NCBI RefSeq assembly: GCF_003609995.1
Contig: NZ_AP018786.1
Span: forward strand, 248,001-312,000
Reading direction: 5' to 3'
Length of the DNA stretch: 64,000 bases
Origin: Sutterella megalosphaeroides
GTDB lineage: Bacteria > Pseudomonadota > Gammaproteobacteria > Burkholderiales > Burkholderiaceae_F
Shown: one piece after another, positions 33,966 to 41,371 of the stretch
Position numbering within the stretch: the stretch's first letter is position 1
Layout: each line of letters opens with the position of its first letter
The notes under the pieces: model-generated
What the model was told of the DNA's origin: nothing
Seen by the model: the letters and a program-made list of their open reading frames with translations, nothing else
The model's database searches: none
Made by a program: the position numbers and the translations under genes

Positions 33966-35033
33966 ATGAACGAGCAGCAGATCCACTTTTACCAGACGGG
34001 CACCTTCACGGTGGGCAACCGTCTTCTCGATCCGTCTCAGCGTTCGGTTCAGTCGTCGATGGATCGCTCGAATTCGCTCAACTCCGGTCATCGCGCCTGT
34101 CAGGGTTGCGGCGAGGCGCTCGGCGCCCGCTATGCGGTCGACGCGGCGATGCGAGCAGTCAACGGACGGCTTGCGGCCGCCAACGCCACGGGGTGCCTCG
34201 AAGTCTTCTCGACGCCCTATCCGGAAACGAGCTGGCAGATGCCCTGGTTCCACTCGCTCTTCGGCAATACGGCGGCCGTTGCGACCGGCATGGCCGCGGC
34301 CTTCCGCGTGCGCGCGAAGAAGACGGGCACGCCCGTCACGCGCGTTCTCGCCATGGGCGGCGACGGCGGCACGACCGACATCGGTTTCGGGTGCCTCTCC
34401 GGGATGTTCGAACGCAACGACGACGTGCTCTACATCTGCTACGACAACGAGGCGTACATGAACACGGGCGTGCAGCGCTCGTCGGCGACGCCTCCGGCGG
34501 CGCGCACGGCCACCACGCAGATTGCGGGCGAAGAGCCCGGCAACGCCTGGGGGCAGGGCAAGAACGTTCCGCTCATCGCCATGGCGCACGGGATTCCGTA
34601 CGTCGCCACGGCGACGGTGGCGGACCTGCGCGACCTCGAACGCAAGGTGACGAAGGCCATGTCGATTCGCGGCGCCCGCTACATCCACATCCTCGTTCCC
34701 TGCCCGCTCGGCTGGGGGTCGGCCTCCGGTCAGACCGTGCAGCTCGCGCGTCTCGCGCACCAAACGGGGATCTTCCCGGTGTTCGAAGCCGAGTACGGCA
34801 AGGTCACCGGCGTCCAGACCATCCGCCGCAAGGAGCCCGTGGAAAGCTACCTGAAGCTCCAGAAGCGCTTCGCGCATCTCTTCGGTCGCAACGGCGAACC
34901 CGAAGTGCTCGAACGCATTCAGGCCATGGCGGACAACAACATCGAAAAGTTCGGTCTGCTCGATCTTGACGACGAGACGGCCTCCGTCGTTCCGGTGCCC
35001 GAACAGGGCGAAGAACGCGCGCACACGATTTGA
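33966..35033 (+). CDS. 2-oxoacid:acceptor oxidoreductase, beta subunit (ThDP-binding)
   Basis: A 355-aa beta subunit carrying the thiamine-diphosphate/Mg motif MGGDGGTTDIGFG followed by YDNEAYMNTGVQRS. The [4Fe-4S] ligands begin GHRACQGCGEALGARYA. TPYPETSWQMPWFHSLFGN and HILVPCPLGWG are also typical. With alpha and gamma it forms the catalytic core that makes acyl-CoA from a 2-oxoacid. The N-terminus (about 30 residues before CQGCG) is longer than in archaeal PorB. Start ATG 33966 is 2 nt after the alpha stop; the next gene begins 11 nt downstream. Confidence 0.95.
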   Translation: MNEQQIHFYQTGTFTVGNRLLDPSQRSVQSSMDRSNSLNSGHRACQGCGEALGARYAVDAAMRAVNGRLAAANATGCLEVFSTPYPETSWQMPWFHSLFGNTAAVATGMAAAFRVRAKKTGTPVTRVLAMGGDGGTTDIGFGCLSGMFERNDDVLYICYDNEAYMNTGVQRSSATPPAARTATTQIAGEEPGNAWGQGKNVPLIAMAHGIPYVATATVADLRDLERKVTKAMSIRGARYIHILVPCPLGWGSASGQTVQLARLAHQTGIFPVFEAEYGKVTGVQTIRRKEPVESYLKLQKRFAHLFGRNGEPEVLERIQAMADNNIEKFGLLDLDDETASVVPVPEQGEERAHTI

Positions 35034-35044
35034 GGAGAACGGTC

Positions 35045-36667
35045 GTGAACAAACCCTTTGCCATCACGCTCGACGTCGGGAGCTCGCTCGCCAACCGCAC
35101 GGGTTCCTGGCGTACCGTGAAGCCCGTGTATGTCAACCGTCTGCCGCCCTGCAACGCGAAGTGCCCGGCGGGTGAAAAGTGCCGCGACTGGCTCTTCCAT
35201 GCCGAAAGCGGTCACTACGAAGACGCCTGGCGTACGATCATCGAAGACAATCCCTTCCCCGCCACGATGGGGCGCGTGTGCTATCACACATGCGAAGGCG
35301 CCTGCAATCGTGCGGATCTCGACGAATCGGTCGGCATCAATGCGGTGGAACGCTTCCTCGGCGACCACGCGCTCGAAAAGGGCTGGGCTTTCCCGAAGCC
35401 CGAAACCTCGAGCGGCCGCCGCGTTCTGGTGGTCGGCTCCGGCCCGGCCGGTCTTTCGGCCGCCTACCACCTCGCGCGTCTCGGTCACGCGGTCCACGTC
35501 GTCGAAGCCGCGCCGCAGTCGGGCGGCATGATGCGTTACGGGATTCCCCGTTACCGTCTGCCCCGCGAAATCCTCGACAAGGAAGTCGCCCGCATCGAAG
35601 CGCTCGGCGTGACGATCGAATACAACCGCGAAGTGACGGACCTCGCCGAAGAAATGAAGGCGGGCGGCTACGACGCCGTGTTCCTTGCCGTCGGCGCCTC
35701 GCAGGCCCGCAACGCCTACATTCCCGCCGGGGACGCGTCGCACATTCTCGACGCGGTGAGCGTTCTGCGCTCGATGGAAGGCGAAGAGCCCCCGATGCTC
35801 GGCCGTCGCGTCGTGGTCTACGGCGGCGGCAACACCGCGATCGACGTCGCCCGTACGGCCCGTCGTCTCGGCGCCGAGCCCGTCGTCGTCTACCGACGCA
35901 CGCGCGATCGCGCGCCTGCGCACGCCTTCGAAATCGAGGAGGCGCTCGAAGAAGGCGTCTCGATGAAGTGGCTCTCCACGATCGCTCAGGCCGAAAAGGG
36001 CGAAATCCGCATCGAGAAGATGAAGCTCGACGAGTCGGGCTACCCGCAGCCGACGGGCGAATACGAAACGGTCGAAGCCGATACCGTCGTGCTCGCGCTC
36101 GGTCAGCAGTCCAATCTCTCGTTCCTCGACAAAATCGAGGGTCTTGAGATCGACCGCGACGTCCTCAAGGTGGACGAAAACTTCGCCACGGGCGTTCCGG
36201 GCATCTACGCGGGCGGCGACATGGTTCCGGGCGACCGGAACGTCACGGCCGCGATCGGTCACGGCAAGCGTGCGGCCCGCGCGATCGACGCCTTCCTGAA
36301 GGGTGAGGTCTACAAGGCGCCCGAGCCCGCGGCTCCCGCCACGTACGCCCGCCTCAACACCTGGTACTACAGCGACGCGCCGAAGACGGTGCGCCCGCAG
36401 CTCGACCTCATCCGCCGTCAGACGACGTTCGACGAAGTGGTCGAGGGTCTCACCGAAGAAAACGCGCTCTTCGAAGCGCGCCGCTGCATGTCCTGCGGCA
36501 ACTGCTTCGAGTGCGACAACTGCTACGGCGTCTGCCCCGACAACGCGGTGATCAAGCTCGGTCCGGGCAAGAAGTTCGCCATCAACTACGACTACTGCAA
36601 GGGTTGCGGCATTTGCGCGCACGAATGCCCCTGCGGTGCGATCGACATGGTGAGCGAAGACATCTGA
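35045..36667 (+). CDS. GltD-like NAD(P)-linked flavoprotein fused to ferredoxin-type delta domain
   Basis: A 540-aa fusion. The N-terminal GltD-type Fe-S region has Cys ligands in CNAKCPAGEKC and RVCYHTCEGACNR. The FAD site is VLVVGSGPAGLSAAYHLA, the NAD(P) site VVVYGGGNTAIDVARTA, and GIYAGGDMV completes the flavoprotein. The C-terminal about 60 residues hold two 4Fe-4S motifs, CMSCGNCFECDNCYGVCP and CKGCGICAHECP, in the place of a PorD delta subunit. The arrangement recalls the PadH plus PadF subunits of NAD+-reducing phenylglyoxylate oxidoreductase, here in one chain. I infer electron transfer from the oxidoreductase to NAD(P)+. GTG 35045 has GAGGAG 7 nt upstream. Confidence 0.88.
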   Translation: MNKPFAITLDVGSSLANRTGSWRTVKPVYVNRLPPCNAKCPAGEKCRDWLFHAESGHYEDAWRTIIEDNPFPATMGRVCYHTCEGACNRADLDESVGINAVERFLGDHALEKGWAFPKPETSSGRRVLVVGSGPAGLSAAYHLARLGHAVHVVEAAPQSGGMMRYGIPRYRLPREILDKEVARIEALGVTIEYNREVTDLAEEMKAGGYDAVFLAVGASQARNAYIPAGDASHILDAVSVLRSMEGEEPPMLGRRVVVYGGGNTAIDVARTARRLGAEPVVVYRRTRDRAPAHAFEIEEALEEGVSMKWLSTIAQAEKGEIRIEKMKLDESGYPQPTGEYETVEADTVVLALGQQSNLSFLDKIEGLEIDRDVLKVDENFATGVPGIYAGGDMVPGDRNVTAAIGHGKRAARAIDAFLKGEVYKAPEPAAPATYARLNTWYYSDAPKTVRPQLDLIRRQTTFDEVVEGLTEENALFEARRCMSCGNCFECDNCYGVCPDNAVIKLGPGKKFAINYDYCKGCGICAHECPCGAIDMVSEDI

Positions 36668-36714
36668 CGACAGGTGCGGGGAGATGCGTCTCTCCGCCTT
36701 CGTCGACGCGCACG

Positions 36715-36749
36715 CACCCCGACCGGGCCCTCCGATCGGGGTGTTTTTT
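36715..36749 (+). terminator. Intrinsic terminator between the oxidoreductase operon and narX
   Basis: Stem CACCCCGA (36715-36722) / TCGGGGTG (36736-36743) followed by six T residues. The narX ribosome-binding GAGGA and ATG lie immediately after it. narXL transcripts therefore must start within or before this structure, or arise by read-through. Confidence 0.82.
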
Positions 36750-36760
36750 CGAGGACTCTT

Positions 36761-38551
36761 ATGCAGTTTCTGCAATCGTGGCTCGGGAGCCGATCGCTCT
36801 ATCGGCAGTTTTCCGCCGTCTTCCGTCTCATCGCCTGCTTCGTCGTTCTCGCGGCCGTACCCGCGCTCGTACTGACGGAGATGTCGTCGGGCTCGGGCGG
36901 CGCGATCAACGTGTCGGGGAGCCTGCGCATGCAGAGCTACAAGCTGACCTTCGTCGTCTCCAACCCCTATTCGACCGCTCTCGAGCGTCGGCGCAACACG
37001 CTCGAAGCCGTGGCCGAACTCGAAAAACGGCTCTCAAGCCCCGACCTGATCAAGGACGTTCCGAAGGAAGCGGACGACCCCGTGCGCGAACGCTATCGCA
37101 ATCTTCTGGAAACGTTCGAGAAGGAGATGAAGCCACTCGCGCTCGAGTCGATCGAAAGCGAAAGCGCGCGACGCCTCTTCCTGGGACGCATCGTCGCGTT
37201 CGTCGACGACGTGGACGTGTTCGTTCGGGCGCTCGAAGAGAATCTGACGCGCAGGCTGAGCCTACTGAAAATTCTTCTGAGCGTGACGCTCTTGGGGGCC
37301 GTGGCTGTGACGTACGTGATGCTGCGCACGTTGCGGCGGCGGATTTTCGCTCCGCTCACCGAACTCGAAGACGCCGTCGACGGCGTGCGTCGCGGGGACT
37401 TTTCCGTGCGGCTCCAGGGGCTCGAAGAAAACGAAATCGGCCGCCTGGGCCGCGGGTTCAACTTCATGGTGAAGGAGCTCGAGCGTCTCTACGGGTCGCT
37501 CGAAGCGGAGGTCGCGAAAAAGACCGCAGACCTCGATCGGCGCAACCAGGGGCTCGTGTTTCTGCATCGGACGAGCGAGCGGCTCCAGTCGGGCGACGCC
37601 GATCTGAAGCGCGTCGCCGCCGAGGTGTTGGAGGACGCGATCGCCTTTTCGGGTGCTCGCGCGGGCGCCCTTCTTCTGCATGCGGGCTCGGGCGAAAACG
37701 CGTACGAATTCGCCCGCACGGCGGGCTGGAACGAGGAAGCGCAACACTCGGACTACGTGTTGGAGCTTCCCGTCGTCGGTCGGCACGATGCGTGCTTCGG
37801 CGCCTTGAAGGTGTGCTTCGAGCACCCCTGTCCGGAGTGGAAGCGCAACGTCCTCGCGCTCGTTGCGGGTACGTTCGGTCGGGCTCTGGCGGCCGAGCGC
37901 CGCGCGTCGGGCGAACGACGGCTTGCCGTGCTCGAAGAGCGTTCGACGATCGCGCGCGAACTCCACGACTCGATCGCACAGTCGCTTTCGTTTGCGCGCA
38001 TTCAGCTTCTGCGTCTGAAGTTGGGGCTTGAGCGCGACGCGCCCAAAGAGGAAACGATGTCGATTCTCGCCGAGTTGCAGGAAGGCGTCGGGACCGCGTA
38101 CCGGCAGCTGCGCCAGGTCCTCACGGCCTTTCGTCTGCAAATCTCGGGTGACGGCCTCGACGGGGCGCTCCGTTCCGCGGTCGACGAATTCGCATCGCGC
38201 ACGGGTATCGAGACGGTTCTTGACAATACGCTTCCCGACTACGAATCGACGGCGAACGATCAGGTGCATCTCGTTCACATCCTGCGCGAGGCGCTCGCCA
38301 ACGTCGAAAAGCACGCGCAGGCCGCGCACGTCGCCGTGCGGATCGAACCGCTCGGCGAAGGCGGTTTCCGTCTCGAAGTGTGCGACGACGGGATCGGGAT
38401 TCCCGAGCATGCGGAAAAAGACATGCACTTCGGGCTCTCGATCATGCGCGAGCGCGCTCAGGCGCTCAAGGCCGACATCCGCATCGAGCGGCGCACGGAA
38501 GGCGGCACTCGGGTGCTCGTCGAGCGCTCCGGGGAGCGGGCCGATCGTTAA
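36761..38551 (+). CDS. narX: Nitrate/nitrite sensor histidine kinase (NarX-like)
   Basis: A 596-aa membrane kinase. TM1 spans about residues 20-40; the periplasmic P-box INVSGSLRMQSYKLTFVV (about 49-66) binds nitrate. TM2 falls near 165-190, followed by a HAMP region, a GAF-like central module (about 260-380) and the HisKA_3 box ERSTIARELHDSIAQSLSFARI with His402. A HATPase domain ends it (LREALANVEKHAQAAHVAV, CDDGIGIP). The architecture is that of NarX/NarQ. It precedes narL and faces the convergent nap operon it very likely controls. ATG 36761 has GAGGA upstream; longer in-frame starts run into the terminator. Confidence 0.93.
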   Translation: MQFLQSWLGSRSLYRQFSAVFRLIACFVVLAAVPALVLTEMSSGSGGAINVSGSLRMQSYKLTFVVSNPYSTALERRRNTLEAVAELEKRLSSPDLIKDVPKEADDPVRERYRNLLETFEKEMKPLALESIESESARRLFLGRIVAFVDDVDVFVRALEENLTRRLSLLKILLSVTLLGAVAVTYVMLRTLRRRIFAPLTELEDAVDGVRRGDFSVRLQGLEENEIGRLGRGFNFMVKELERLYGSLEAEVAKKTADLDRRNQGLVFLHRTSERLQSGDADLKRVAAEVLEDAIAFSGARAGALLLHAGSGENAYEFARTAGWNEEAQHSDYVLELPVVGRHDACFGALKVCFEHPCPEWKRNVLALVAGTFGRALAAERRASGERRLAVLEERSTIARELHDSIAQSLSFARIQLLRLKLGLERDAPKEETMSILAELQEGVGTAYRQLRQVLTAFRLQISGDGLDGALRSAVDEFASRTGIETVLDNTLPDYESTANDQVHLVHILREALANVEKHAQAAHVAVRIEPLGEGGFRLEVCDDGIGIPEHAEKDMHFGLSIMRERAQALKADIRIERRTEGGTRVLVERSGERADR

Positions 38552-38625
38552 GGTCCGCGGGAGAATCGCGGCCTACAATGAACGCTTCCATCCCGAAGAC
38601 GGACTACGAAGGGAATCGACCCATC

Positions 38626-39264
38626 ATGACCGAAAAAGAACACTACCGCATTCTCGTCGTGGACGACCATCCGCTTTTCCGTCGGGGCGTACGCGAGCTC
38701 CTGAGCCTCGATCCGGGGATCGAGGTGGTCGGCGAAGCGGGTACGCGCGAGGAGGCGGTGGAGCTCGCCCGCAAACTCGAACCCGATCTGACGGTGCTCG
38801 ACCTGAACATGAAAGGCACGTCGGGCGTTGAAATCCTGACGCTTCTCAAAGAGGAGGACCCTTCGCGGCGCGTCGTGATCCTGACGGTGAGCGACTCGGG
38901 CGAGGATCTCACCGCTTGCATCCGGGCGGGCGCGGACGGCTACTTCCTCAAAGACATGGAGCCCGAGCGCTTTCTCGAGGCCGTACGCCGCACGCTCGAG
39001 GGGCAGCTGATCGTCGCGCCCTCGATGGTGGTGTACCTCACGGAAATGGTTCGGGACGTGAAGTCCGACCCGATCGTGCAGTTGACCGAGCGCGAGAAGG
39101 ACGTATTGAAACTCGTGGCCTTGGGCTACACCAACAAAGACATCGCCCGAACGCTCGAGATCGCGGACGGCACCGTCAAGGGGCACGTGAAGCACCTCCT
39201 CAAGAAGCTCGGCTTCAAGAGCCGCGTCGAAGCGGCCGTCTGGGCGTCGGGTCAGAAGCTCTGA
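38626..39264 (+). CDS. narL: Nitrate/nitrite response regulator (NarL-like)
   Basis: A 212-aa LuxR/NarL-type regulator. The receiver domain has acidic pair Asp13-Asp14 (VVDDHPLFRRG) and phospho-acceptor Asp59 (LTVLDLNMKGTSG). The HTH runs from LTEREKDVLKLVALGYTNKDIA to GTVKGHVKHLLKKL near the C-terminus. It is the cognate partner of the NarX-like kinase 74 nt upstream. It should regulate nap and other anaerobic genes. I chose ATG 38626 with GAAGGGA upstream; an in-frame ATG at 38578 lies on a TACAATG string that may be a -10 box. A strong bidirectional terminator separates it from napB. Confidence 0.93.
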   Translation: MTEKEHYRILVVDDHPLFRRGVRELLSLDPGIEVVGEAGTREEAVELARKLEPDLTVLDLNMKGTSGVEILTLLKEEDPSRRVVILTVSDSGEDLTACIRAGADGYFLKDMEPERFLEAVRRTLEGQLIVAPSMVVYLTEMVRDVKSDPIVQLTEREKDVLKLVALGYTNKDIARTLEIADGTVKGHVKHLLKKLGFKSRVEAAVWASGQKL

Positions 39265-39280
39265 CCGACTGCCCCCGAAA

Positions 39281-39318
39281 ACCAAAGAGCGACGGCAGGC
39301 GTGCCGTCGCTCTTTGGT
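39281..39318. terminator. Bidirectional terminator between narL and napB
   Basis: A 17-bp perfect stem (39281-39297 with 39302-39318) around loop GGCG, with A-rich and T-rich segments inside the arms. It ends both convergent operons. Confidence 0.92.
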
Positions 39319-39340
39319 TATCCGGTCGGGAGCGTTCCCG

Positions 39341-39691
39341 TCAGTTCAGGGGAACGTTCGGATCGGCGGGTTCGTACGAGGGCGCCTGCGCGTCCTTCGA
39401 GACGTGGCAGAGCGTGCACTCGTAGCGTTCGCCCGAGAGGCGTTCGCCCGCGTAGTGCGAGCGGGGAATCTGACCCTTCGCGCGCTCGGCGCCTTCCTTC
39501 TGCGGACGGTGACACATCACGCACGCATTCTTGTCGGGCGTGATCGGCAGGTAGTCGGCGGTCGGATGCGGCACGGGTGTGGGCGCGCCCGAAGCGCCGG
39601 GCAGCTCCGCGCTCGAAGCGGAGAACGCGGCAAGCCCGAGCAGGCAGCCGACCGAAACCGAGAGGATGCGGGTGGAAAGAGGGGTCGTCAT
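39341..39691 (-). CDS. napB: Periplasmic nitrate reductase dihaem cytochrome c subunit NapB
   Basis: A 116-aa protein with a signal peptide (cleaved near SSAELP, about residue 26) and two c-haem sites, CVMCH and CTLCH. SHYAGERLSGERYECTLCHV is the usual NapB block. NapB passes electrons to NapA in the periplasm. It is shorter than the usual about 150 residues; the loss is mainly in the N-terminal segment before the first haem site. ATG 39691 has AAGGAG 6 nt upstream. It is the last gene of the napDAGHB operon, 11 nt after napH. Confidence 0.93.
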   Translation of the reverse strand: MTTPLSTRILSVSVGCLLGLAAFSASSAELPGASGAPTPVPHPTADYLPITPDKNACVMCHRPQKEGAERAKGQIPRSHYAGERLSGERYECTLCHVSKDAQAPSYEPADPNVPLN

Positions 39692-39702
39692 GGAGATCTC
39701 CT

Positions 39703-40566
39703 TCAGGTGTTGGAGCGGTCGGACGCGTCGCAACCCGATCGTCGTCCGAAAAGTTCAAAACGCAGGGCGTCCTCGGGGCAGTGTTCGATGCACTTGCCGC
39801 AGTTGAGGCATTCGCCCGTCGGAATACGGCCCGTTCGAGCCAGGTCCTTGAAGCGGATGATCTGTCGTTCGGGGCAGACGTGCAAGCAGTCGCCGCAGCG
39901 CGTGCACGCCTTGTCCTCGAAGCGGATCCGGAGCGCCGGGCGACGCACGATTCTCCCGACGAGCGCCCAAAAGGCGCCGAGCGGACAGAGGTGGCCGCAC
40001 CAGCCCTCTTTCATGACCGCAAGCTCCAGGGCGAATACGCCCGAAGCCGCGGCGAGCGCCGAGAGGCCCGTGCCGAAGACGAGGTCCCGCCAGAGGAGCC
40101 CCTGAGGGCTCATGACTTCGAAGGCGGCCGTGCCCGTAAGGGCGCTCGCGAGAAGCGCCCCCGCCAGAAGCACGAAGCGCGCCGAGCGGGAAACCCGCAG
40201 GGCGTCGGCGGTAAGCCCCAGGCGGCCCCGCAGGAAGGCCGCGAATTCGACCACGGCGTTCATGGGGCAGATCCACCCGCAGAAGGTGCGCGAGCCGAGC
40301 GTGCCGTAGAGGAGGAGCACGAGGAGGGCGCCCGTCAATGCGCCGAGCGTCGGGAGGTGTCCCGCCGCGAAGCGCTCGAGCAGTGCCAACGGATCCGAGA
40401 GCGGAATCGTATCGAGGACTTTCGACGCGGAGAGCGTCCCCGAGAGGACGGGCCGGTCGAGGAGGGTCCAGCCCCAGCGGGCCGTCCCGATGAAAAGAAG
40501 CAGTACGATCCCCTGCACGACGTGTCGCATCGGGGTGTACCGGGAGCGCGGTTTGCGTTCGGTCAC
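39703..40566 (-). CDS. napH: Membrane ferredoxin-type quinol dehydrogenase NapH
   Basis: A 287-aa inner-membrane protein, the same length as E. coli NapH, with four helices. The cysteine motifs FCGWICPMN and WCGHLCPLGAF are present, and two C-terminal cytoplasmic 4Fe-4S sites are CTRCGDCLHVCP and CLNCGKCIEHCP. NapGH oxidise menaquinol and feed electrons to the periplasmic reductase, especially where NapC is absent, as here. It starts at GTG 40566, which overlaps the napG stop (GTGA), so translation is coupled. Confidence 0.95.
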   Translation of the reverse strand: MTERKPRSRYTPMRHVVQGIVLLLFIGTARWGWTLLDRPVLSGTLSASKVLDTIPLSDPLALLERFAAGHLPTLGALTGALLVLLLYGTLGSRTFCGWICPMNAVVEFAAFLRGRLGLTADALRVSRSARFVLLAGALLASALTGTAAFEVMSPQGLLWRDLVFGTGLSALAAASGVFALELAVMKEGWCGHLCPLGAFWALVGRIVRRPALRIRFEDKACTRCGDCLHVCPERQIIRFKDLARTGRIPTGECLNCGKCIEHCPEDALRFELFGRRSGCDASDRSNT

Positions 40567-41339
40567 GGTTCGTCCTCCCCGCCGTTGAGGTAGTCGAGCG
40601 CTTCGGCCGAGGGAGCGTTCCCCGCCGAGGGGGTGCTTTCGGCGGCGGGCGCCTCGCTGCGACGATTTTTCGGGTCGTCCTCGTCGAGCCAGCCGAGTCG
40701 GTAGTGCCGGCCGATGGCGCCGAGGTTGGCGTCGCGGTCGACCACGCGAATCGCGGCTTTTTCGGTCGGACAGCCCCGCTCGCAGAGTCCGCACCCCGTG
40801 CAGGCGTCGGGATGCACGACCGGAACGAACACCGCGTGCTTGCTCAGTCCCCGGGGGTGCATTTCGATGGTGATGGCGCGGTTGGCTTCGGGGCACTCCC
40901 GCAGACACACCTCGCAGCGCAACCCCTGCCACGAGAGGCAGCTGTTCGGGTCGACGGCCGCAACCCCCATGCGGGCGTTGCGGATGTCGTCGAGAAGCGG
41001 ATCGAGCGCGCCCGTCGGGCACGCTTTCACGCACGGGATGTCCTTGCACATGTAGCACGGGACGTCGCGCGGCGTGAAAAAGGGCGTGCCGATCGGAGCG
41101 GGGTCGCCCGGTGCGGCCAGACGCAGCGTGTCGTAGGGGCACGCCGTGACGCAACGGCCGCACCGCGCGCACGCCGCCGTAAAGCGGCTGCCGTCAAGCG
41201 CCCCCGGCGGACGGGGGCGCCACTCGGCCCGGCTTTCCCCAAGCGGGGCGAAACCTAGGACGAGCGTGGCGGCGACGGCCGCTCCGGCGGCGCCGGCCGC
41301 ACGCCCGAGAAGATCGCGTCGTTGGATGGGTGTCGACAT
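40563..41339 (-). CDS. napG: Periplasmic ferredoxin-type protein NapG
   Basis: A 258-aa protein with a twin-arginine signal (QRRDLLGRAAGAAG) and four 4Fe-4S binding sites: CARCGRCVTACP, CYMCKDIPCVKACP, an expanded CLSWQGLRCEVCLRECP and CTGCGLCERGCP. It is exported folded by Tat and works with NapH to move electrons from menaquinol to NapB/NapA. The C-terminus (about 230-258) is a variable Ala/Ser/Glu tail. It starts 32 nt after napA and overlaps napH. Confidence 0.95.
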   Translation of the reverse strand: MSTPIQRRDLLGRAAGAAGAAVAATLVLGFAPLGESRAEWRPRPPGALDGSRFTAACARCGRCVTACPYDTLRLAAPGDPAPIGTPFFTPRDVPCYMCKDIPCVKACPTGALDPLLDDIRNARMGVAAVDPNSCLSWQGLRCEVCLRECPEANRAITIEMHPRGLSKHAVFVPVVHPDACTGCGLCERGCPTEKAAIRVVDRDANLGAIGRHYRLGWLDEDDPKNRRSEAPAAESTPSAGNAPSAEALDYLNGGEDEP

Positions 41340-41371
41340 CGCAAAGAGCCTTCGTGAGCGTTGCGGAGCGA

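Noticed and set aside
32748-35033. A 761-codon frame that seemed to fuse a leader to the oxidoreductase beta subunit.
   Set aside because: The first part is the alpha gene read out of frame. The true beta gene starts at ATG 33966, 2 nt after the alpha stop.
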